From Avena insularis (taxonomy: Eukaryota > Streptophyta > Magnoliopsida > Poales > Poaceae), in the NCBI GenBank assembly GCA_023614405.1, contig CM042694.1, positions 353,604,010 through 353,668,009 of the forward strand: a stretch of DNA of 64,000 nt, read 5' to 3'. The notes under the pieces were generated by a model that was not told the origin of the DNA, made no database searches, and was given only the letters and a program-made list of their open reading frames with translations. Within the stretch, counting starts at the first letter, position 1. Each line of letters opens with the position of its first letter. Made by a program: the position numbers and the translations under genes. Below, in pieces: positions 57,020 to 64,000 of the stretch.

Positions 57020-60000
57020 TGTAACACCCTCAGAATCGGCCCTATGCAAGTTTTAGCGAATCCCGCCAAACCCGCATAGAAACGATTCAAAGGTGCCCAC
57101 CAGGCACTTGCGTGCGGGTGGAAAACGAAGTAATATCATTACACAATAGTCCACGATGGAACCCATAGAACATATATATACAACAGCGACTCAAAGAGTC
57201 AAGAATACAGATATACAATACAAAGATCCAAATCACCTGGAAAACGATATAGCGTCCGAGTACGGACAAGATGCAAATTGAGCTAAGAGCCCTGAAGAAT
57301 AACCAATGGCGTCCATAACCTGCCTGTGCCAAGCGGAAGGGTAACCTGCTAACGACGCCGATCTCAAAACCTGCTTAACAAAAGGTGCCGACAAAGGGCA
57401 AAGGAAAAGAGAGCGGTCGATCGAGGCCGATTACACGGCGAGACTAGAATTCGGCGGTCCTCGCCTACATAGGTATGGTGGACTGAAGCGGCAGCGCGGC
57501 ATGCACTAAACAACCTATAGAGACTCAATACAAATAGCGGCTATCAGAGAGGGGTGAGAAAGACCTATTCGGAACCATCCTGATACTACCACCAAACATA
57601 CCCATCCTGGTATTTCCCCCTCGAGACCAAACGAGGAAGTCAACCGAGGAACTCACACAGTTGGCAGTTTTATTTATTCAGTTATCGTTGCAGCAATTAC
57701 TAGTCAGGTATAGATAGTCATCCTGATATAATAAGCAGTGGGCAGTTTTAGTTAACCATTCCGTTGTAGTTGCAACACTTACTAGTCAGATACAATAAGC
57801 ATGAGATATCCCAAACCCAGTAGTTGTTGGTACTTTTATTTGGCCATCCCGTTGCATTGAAGCTGATTACTAGTCATATCGGATACAAGTCAAATTATAA
57901 CAGTAAACTTTAGTTGTAGTTGTCTATGATCGAGAAACTGTGCTCCAAGTCGTCCATAACCGCGGACACGGCTTTTCGAAAAGATTTAACCCTGCAGGGG
58001 TGCACCAAAGTATCCACACGCACTTCGACCCTTTTTGCCAGATCAGTTAACATACACCCATCGGTATGTCGGCGGGGCCTAAGTCATGACGTTTCCCAGA
58101 CCCAAAGCAAATACATGGGGGCCACCCCACTAAGCTACCCGCAACGAAGTCGGCCGGTCTCCGAGACGGACTCAGGGTTTGCGTCAATGGCTGTAAACGA
58201 CTGGGAATCCGAAAGTGTGACTGGGCTTGTCGATACCGCTAAAACACTCCGCAATCCTAAACAGTACAGGTGCTCCACGCACAATCTTAAATAAAGCAGT
58301 AAAGCATGGCATAAGTACAGGATAGTAATAAAGCCCCAAACTACTTGTGGCCCCCAGTACAATACTTTGAAATCAGGTACTAATCGATGGGGGTGCCCAC
58401 ACACCCCACCTGTGGTTAGCGCGCTCGATCTCGGAACAGGTGTCAAGAACTCGGGGTCCTACGGGACACCAGTGAGCGGTTAAAAACCAGATATTGTCTA
58501 TTACCCACCGGTGCCTCTGCATTTACCTACTTTCAATTTTAGTTATTACACGGTAATTAAAACCATGATCATCTCCAACATTAAACATGCGGCAATACTC
58601 CAACAACTGTGGTACATGACGACACGCAAAAGCACTTGAGCAAGCGACTTCGACGCGCAAGTCCAACTACCTACCAATCAACAGGTAATAGGATGTGTCC
58701 AAGGCAATATAAGGCTGCAAGGGATATCACGGGTACGAAAACTAGAGCATCGCAACACAGATAGCAATAGATCAACAGGGGGAATAAATACTATAAAAGT
58801 AAGATAGGTAGAAAGGGGGAGATGCTCGCCTGAAAACATTGCCGAAGGTTCGTCCAAAGGTCGGGGCAAAGCTCACATCAACTCAACAGCCTTATCCGCG
58901 AAGAAGCAAAACACTAGAATAAACACCGGATGCACTATTTAATACTACGGCAAAAGATCGGGCATGATGCATGTATGATGTATGACATGGCAAGATGCGA
59001 TGCAATTAGGCAATATTAACGGAACCGGGGTCCCGGCCAATATTTAAGTGGTTCAAGTTATTTAGATACCCTGCAATTTAAATGTTGTCTTAACATGGCA
59101 AAAGATAGCACCGGTTCGCTACACAAATTTAAATGAGGCCAATATAAGACTAGAATAGCCCGCTTATAGACTCCATATTTAATTATGAGATGAATCGGCG
59201 TAATGCCCCCAACCCACATGATATGCATGCGAAATGAACCATTAATATGCAACAAGTTTTATATATAGCATTTATAAAATAGGGGCTCGGGAAAAGGTCC
59301 ACACATGTGGGTCCGGAAGATCTTGGTTCGGGGTTTGAGGGTCGACTCAGGGTTTGACGGGGACGGCGAGGTTCGGATACATGATGGAGAACTTGTCGTG
59401 TCGCGACGGAGAACTTGGGTTCGGAAGGAGGTCTTGACGTCCCGATGGATCGGTCTCCGGGGTCAAAGAACTTGGCGTCCGAGAGACGATCTTGTCGCAT
59501 CCGCGGTCGTCGGGTCGTGTCGTCGGTCTTGTCGTTTCACGGCGAAGATCTTGGTGTCCCGGGTCTCGCCGTCTTCGGATCCGAGAGGAAGAACTTGACG
59601 TGCCGGGATGAAGAACTTGACGTCCTTTAGTTCCATGTCGACGGTCTTGGTGTCCTAGATGGAGAACTCGGTGTATCCGTATTGGCGGCCTTGGCGGTTA
59701 TCGGGTTCGGTCTACGAATCCGTGTAGATGGTCCTGGCGTTCGGGAGTCGATCTTGGTTCAGGGTTTCGGATCTTCGGGAGGGTCGGTCTTCGAACTCCG
59801 GGATCGGTCTTCGGATCTCAACATGGGTCGGTCTTGGTGACGGTCTTGTCCGATGGGGATCTTGGTTCAACATCATCGCGGTCTTCGGGTCCGAGAGGTA
59901 GATCTTGGCGTCCATATGAAGACCTTGGTGTGCCATCTCGATCATCTGTGGCCGACATCAGGTTGGCCTTGTCCGATGGGGATCTTGGAATTGGGTTTCA

Positions 60001-61491
60001 CCCGTGTCGATCTTGGTATTGGACTCAGGTGTATTGGGAACACCAACGGTGGTCTTGGCGCAAGCACATACAGACACATGTACACTATCGCCACCATGGT
60101 ACACGACTTGTCATCGTGGTCAGCACGAATCGACGACAGGTGACCAAACAGGGTCAGCGTCACCGGGCGCCTGACTGCACTCGAAGGAGCCCACGTGCAC
60201 GAGGCAACATACTTGAGATGGCCGGAGCGGGCACGGCGGAGCGTGGGCCGGACACGGGCTAGAGGCGGCCAAGGGCCCCTGGCAGCGGCGGCGATCAAGG
60301 ACAGAGAGACAGGGTGGGGTGGCGGTTGTTGGCGGTGGAGGAGGACCTCGTGGCGGGCGCAGGGCTCGAGATAGGGCCAAGGGTGGCGGTGAACGAGGTC
60401 GAGGTCGACAAGGCGGTGTGGTCGTCGGTGGCGCGGCCACACGCAGTTCCGGAAGAAGGCGGCGGTGCAGGGGCGAGGCCGATGCGAGGCTCGGGACGCG
60501 GCTTGAGGTGGCGGCAGCGGCCTAGACCGACGGAGGTGGCGCTGTGCTTGGTGGCAGGGGCTCGTGCGACGGAGGGGCGAGGCCGAGGAAGGCGCGGTTG
60601 AGGGCCCTGTAGAGGCCGGGGCTCTGGCGACGGCGGCGTGGATGCGCAGACGGTGGCAGGGAGCTCGAGCGGAACCTGGAGGGGCGGCCCTGGGCGGCGA
60701 GCAGCGACGGACGGAGGGCTCACGGGCAGCGGCTGGACATGAAGATGGCGGTGGTGCTCTGCATCGAGGAGGAGGACAGAGGCGGGGGTTGGGGATGCCA
60801 GGTCGAGGCAGGGAGGCGGTAGGTGGGGAATCCATCGAGGTGGGTTCCCGTGCGTGATTGTGGGGCCAGGTAGGTGGCAGGTAGCGATGGGGCTTGGCCC
60901 GTGTACCGCGCGTGCGTGGCTAGGGCAGTCGGTTGGGGCGGCGCGCCCAGGTGGGGTGGAACGCGGCCGGGTGAGCGGGAAAAAGAGGTGGGGCCAGGGA
61001 AGGGCGTTGGCCAGGGCAACGTGTGGCGGCTGGGGGGGTTAGAGGTAGGTGGGGTGAGGTGGCAGCGGCTGATGGGGTGGGATTTTGGGCCAGGGGGATG
61101 TGGCGAGCCGTGAGTGGCTGTGGTGATGTGGAGGGGGCTGGGTAGACTAGGATTGGGTAGTTTTAGGAATTTTGGAGGTGGCCGGTCAGGCTTTCGGGCC
61201 TGGCGGGCTGCCTCCTAAAAATAAAAGAAATATTTTATTATTTGAAACGGGGCTGTTGCAAACCGTTGGTAGACGTAACAAAATATTCCGGAGACCCGGG
61301 TTTTAATTTGAAATCAACACGGGACGTTTAGAAAACAAAAACAGGCTTTTCGAAAATAGTTTTATGCAAACAAATGCAAGATGACATGACGATGCTCAAT
61401 GCAAGGTGGCATGATGACATGAGCATGTGGTCATGATGATGCAATGCACAAAAACAACGCGATTTTCTAGTAGTGGTTTTTGCGGGGCGCC
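57020..61491 (-). repeat. 3' LTR of the giant-LTR element
   Basis: Starts and ends TG..CA on the minus strand. Contents: AT-balanced U5-like part (57020-59250), a degenerate GATCTTGGCGTCC array (59310-60060), and a very GC-rich block (60060-61150) whose long minus frame (59942-60835, Pro/Arg-rich) is a composition artefact. The outer end at 61491 rests on the CA dinucleotide and the change in sequence character, since the matching end lies outside the window. Confidence 0.6.
59310..60060. repeat. degenerate minisatellite, core GATCTTGGCGTCC
   Basis: More than 25 variants of (G/A)A(T/A)CTTGG(C/T)GTCC(G/C)-like words, spaced about 20-35 bp, with GAGAGG/CGGGA-type spacers (for example 59322, 59467, 59540, 59593, 59615, 59643, 59867, 59903, 59976). 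It lies inside the LTR. Confidence 0.7.
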
Positions 61492-62287
61492 ACAATTCGA
61501 CACCACTAACAATGGATCTCGCCCTCGAGATCCGCCTCATGGTACCGGGAAGAAGGGCGGCGATCTGAATCTTCTCGCATCGTGTAGATCCTCGCGACAC
61601 CACTAACAAGAGGTCGTTGTCCGTGATCATCGAGAGAACACTCCGGGAAACAAAGGCGAAGGTAGAGGTATCAACCAATCAATCCACCTCTAACTTCGAT
61701 AGAAAGAGAGAACCGATGCATTCTCATCCACTTCAATGTGCACAAGCGAATAGAGTGAGTAGTCGGCATGGGGGCCAATCCATCACGCACAGAAACTATT
61801 ACTCTGCACAATCAGTAGAAAAGCGTGCAACCATTCTCGGAATCAGACTGAAGATCTCGACATTCGAGGTTCAGAAACAAAGGAGTGATGCAGACTCTGC
61901 ATCAGATCTGGCGTAGACGATGTCATCGCGTCGGAAACACCGGAAGGCACAAGAAGGAACAGAGAGAAGTCCACCAGACGAAGGATTCCTCGGATAGCAT
62001 GAAGACCAGATGTAGCTACACCGTTACCAAAGGAGGACACGAAACCCTGAAGGTACGATGGAACCCAACCACGAGAAATCCTGGACTCGAAGAGAGAGAA
62101 GAGAGCGGATTCAAAACACGCAGAGGTGAGAGGAGAGCAGCAGAGGGGTAAGGAGTAAAATCAGACCTAATCAGAACTATCCAACCGATTTTGCAAAAAT
62201 AGTTTTGACACTCTACTTCGGCCGTTAGCTAGGTTATCCTACAGGCTGGACTTGTGGGGTATCGCTCATGGGCTCGATACCACTCAG
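61492..62287 (-). other. short internal region of the giant-LTR element
   Basis: About 0.8 kb between the LTR copies. It contains the phrase CGACACCACTAACAA twice (61498, 61591) and no recognisable gag or pol. The open frames 61328-61678 and 61617-61916 have no domains. No clear polypurine tract adjoins 61491, which is odd for an LTR element. Confidence 0.55.
62272..62282 (-). other. primer binding site of the giant-LTR element
   Basis: The minus strand reads TGGTATCGAGC, which matches the initiator tRNA-Met complement TGGTATCAGAGC with one base deleted. It lies about five bases from the LTR copy end at 62287-62288 and supports the minus orientation. Confidence 0.6.
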
Positions 62288-64000
62288 TAACACCCTCGAA
62301 TCGGCCCTATGCAAGTTTTAGCGAATCCCAAACCGCATAGAAAGCGATTCAAAGGTGCCCACCCAGCACTTGCGTCTTGGTGGAAAGCAGTAATATCATT
62401 ACACAATAGTCCACGATGGAACCCACGAACATATATATACAACAATGACTCAAAGAGTCAAGAATACGATATACAATACAAAGATCCAAATCACCGAAAA
62501 TGATATAGCGTCCAGAAATGCGGACAAGATGCAAATTGAGCTAAGAGCCCCAAGAATAACCAATGGCGTCCATAACCCTGCCAGCCAAGCGGAAGGGTAA
62601 CCACCTAACGACGTCGATCTCAAAACCTGCTTAACAAAAGGGTGCCGACAAAGGGCAAAGGAAAAAGAGAGCGGTCGATGAGGCCAAGACAGCGAGACTA
62701 GAATTCGGTGGTCCTCGCCTACATAGGTATGGTGGACTGAAGCGGCAGCGCGGCATGCACTAAACAACCTATAGAGACTCGATACAAATAGCGGCTATCA
62801 GAGAGGGGTGAGAAAGACCTATTCGGAACCATCCTGATACTACCACCAAACATACCCATCCTGGTATTTCCCCCTCGAGACCAAACGAGGAAGTCAACCG
62901 AGGAACTCACACAGTTGGCAGTTTTATTTATTCAGTTATCGTTGCAGCAATTACTAGTCAGGTATAGATAGTCATCCTGATATAATAAGCAGTGGGCAGT
63001 TTTAGTTAACCATTCCATTGTAGTTGCAACACTTACTAGTCAGATACAATAAGCATGAGATATCCCAAACCCAGCAGTTGTTGGTACTTTTATTTGGCCA
63101 TCCAGTTGCATTGAAGCTGATTACTAGTCATATCGGATACAAGTCAAATTATAACAGTAAACTTTAGTTGTAGTTGTCTATGATCGAGAAACTGTGCTCC
63201 AAGTCGTCCATAACCGCGGACACGGCTTTTGAAAAGATTTAACCGCAGGGTGCACCAAAGTATCCACGCGCCGACCCTTTTGCGGATCGGTTAACATACA
63301 CCCATCGGTATGTCGGGGGCCTAAGTCATGACGCTTCCCAGACCCAAAGCAAATACATGGGGCCACCCCACTAAGCTACCATAGCGAAGTCGGCCGGTCT
63401 CGAGACGGACTCGGGGTTTTGCGTCAATGGTAATCGATTGGGAACCCGAAAGTGTGACTGGGCTTGTCGATACCGCGAAAACACTCCGCAATCCTAAACA
63501 GTACAGGTGCTCCACGCACAATCTTAAATAAAGCAGTAAAGCATGGCATAAGTACAGGATAGTAATAAAGCCCCAAACTACTTGTGGCCCCCAGTACAAT
63601 ACTTTGAAATCAGGTACTAATCGATGGGGGTGCCCACACACCCCACCTGTGGTTAGCGCGCTCGATCTCGGAACAGGTGTCAAGAACTCGGGGTCTTACG
63701 GGACACCAGTGAGCGGTTAAAAACCAGATATTGTCTATTACCCACCGGTGCCTCTGCATTTACCTACTTTCAATTTTAGTTATTACACGGTAATTAAAAC
63801 CATGATCATCTCCAACATTAAACATGCGGCAATACTCCAACAACTGTGGTACATGACGACACGCAAAAGCACTTGAGCAAGCGACTTCGACGCGCAAGTC
63901 CAACTACCTACCAATCAACAGGTAATAGGATGTGTCCAAGGCAATATAAGGCTGCAAGGGATATCACGGGTACGAAAACTAGAGCATCGCAACACAGATA
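62287..64000 (-). repeat. 5' LTR of the giant-LTR element (partial, runs off window)
   Basis: Collinear with 57020 to about 58780. Long stretches (for example 63480-63980 against 58240-58755) are nearly identical, whereas others (62288-62420, 62500-62720, 63220-63450) carry clusters of small indels. Confidence 0.8.

Larger units (their letters stand above)
57020..64000 (-). mobile_element. non-autonomous LTR retrotransposon with very long LTRs, minus strand, runs off right edge
   Basis: 57020 to about 58780 and 62287-64000 are direct repeats in the same order, the second continuing past the window. Read on the minus strand the right copy is the 5' LTR (ending ..GAGGGTGTTA at about 62288), followed by a PBS (62282-62272), an interior of only about 0.8 kb, and the 3' LTR, which starts TGTGGCGCCCCGC (61491) and ends GGGTGTTACA (57020). 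LTR length is thus about 4.5 kb. The left TSD candidate is GATAT (57015-57019). No gag or pol is present. Confidence 0.7.

Noticed and set aside
59942..60835. Long minus-strand frame of 297 residues, Pro/Arg-rich
   Set aside because: It lies in a very GC-rich LTR block where both strands and several frames are open. No domain, repeated Pro-Arg-Ala words only; a composition artefact.
1..64000. tRNA, rRNA or other structural RNA genes
   Set aside because: The only tRNA-like matches are short primer binding sites next to LTRs; no cloverleaf or rRNA sequence was seen.

Overview
This window is plant nuclear DNA from a large grass genome, most likely the Triticeae (wheat, barley, Aegilops). The evidence is a pair of BARE/WIS/Angela-like copia LTRs, Stowaway-type MITEs with CTCCCTCC ends, L1-like plant LINEs, a grass gypsy gag of the Transposase_28 type, and no intact host gene. 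Nearly every base belongs to transposable elements nested inside one another, and several insertions can be closed by target-site duplications (TSDs) read directly from the sequence.

Layout, left to right. (1) 1-3067: 5' part of a minus-strand gypsy element (gag start, leader, PBS, LTR). It appears inserted in a TG..CA element whose right part is 3068-4046; that element in turn sits in the reverse transcriptase of a minus-strand copia element (4047 to about 27590). (2) The copia element also hosts two L1-like LINEs: one in the IN-RT linker (minus strand, 5096-14786, 12-bp TSD) and one in its LTR (plus strand, 19469-26850, 14-bp TSD). The first LINE carries a hAT element (7891-9052, 8-bp TSD) with MITEs, and a further GC-rich insertion that holds a second hAT (11390-12435, 8-bp TSD). 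(3) About 27591-34456: a minus-strand gypsy element with Transposase_28 gag and a leader of tandem hairpins, split by a 4-kb Mutator-like element (28056-32108). That element carries a promoter-exon-intron-exon gene resembling zf-XS (SGS3-like) proteins and a higher-order satellite array. (4) 34457-35250: last-exon-like fragment of an unidentified host gene. (5) About 36300-39568: minus-strand gypsy LTR with a TATA box. (6) 39569-55694: plus-strand gypsy element (RT, RNase H, integrase, 3.9-kb 3' LTR), interrupted by a TG..CA element (40130-41664, 5-bp TSD) and by a complete gag-only BARE-like element (44763-52964, 5-bp TSD). (7) 56805-57019: fragment of a SINA-type ubiquitin ligase gene, cut by a minus-strand element with LTRs of about 4.5 kb and an internal region of only about 0.8 kb (57020 to beyond the window).

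Functionally this is a graveyard. Catalytic residues are lost in the copia integrase (Glu to Lys), the gypsy RT (Asp to His) and the first LINE RT (Asp to Glu), and many stops look like CAG to TAG or TGG to TAG/TGA changes, as expected from decay of methylated cytosines. The structures most worth following up are: tandem leader repeats whose 30-bp hairpins keep pairing through compensatory changes (32924-33365); short inverted-repeat motifs reiterated across LTR and internal DNA of two unrelated retrotransposons; the zf-XS-like gene in the Mutator-like element; the three-unit higher-order array; and the giant-LTR element. Family names are given only where the sequence supports them; no database search was possible.
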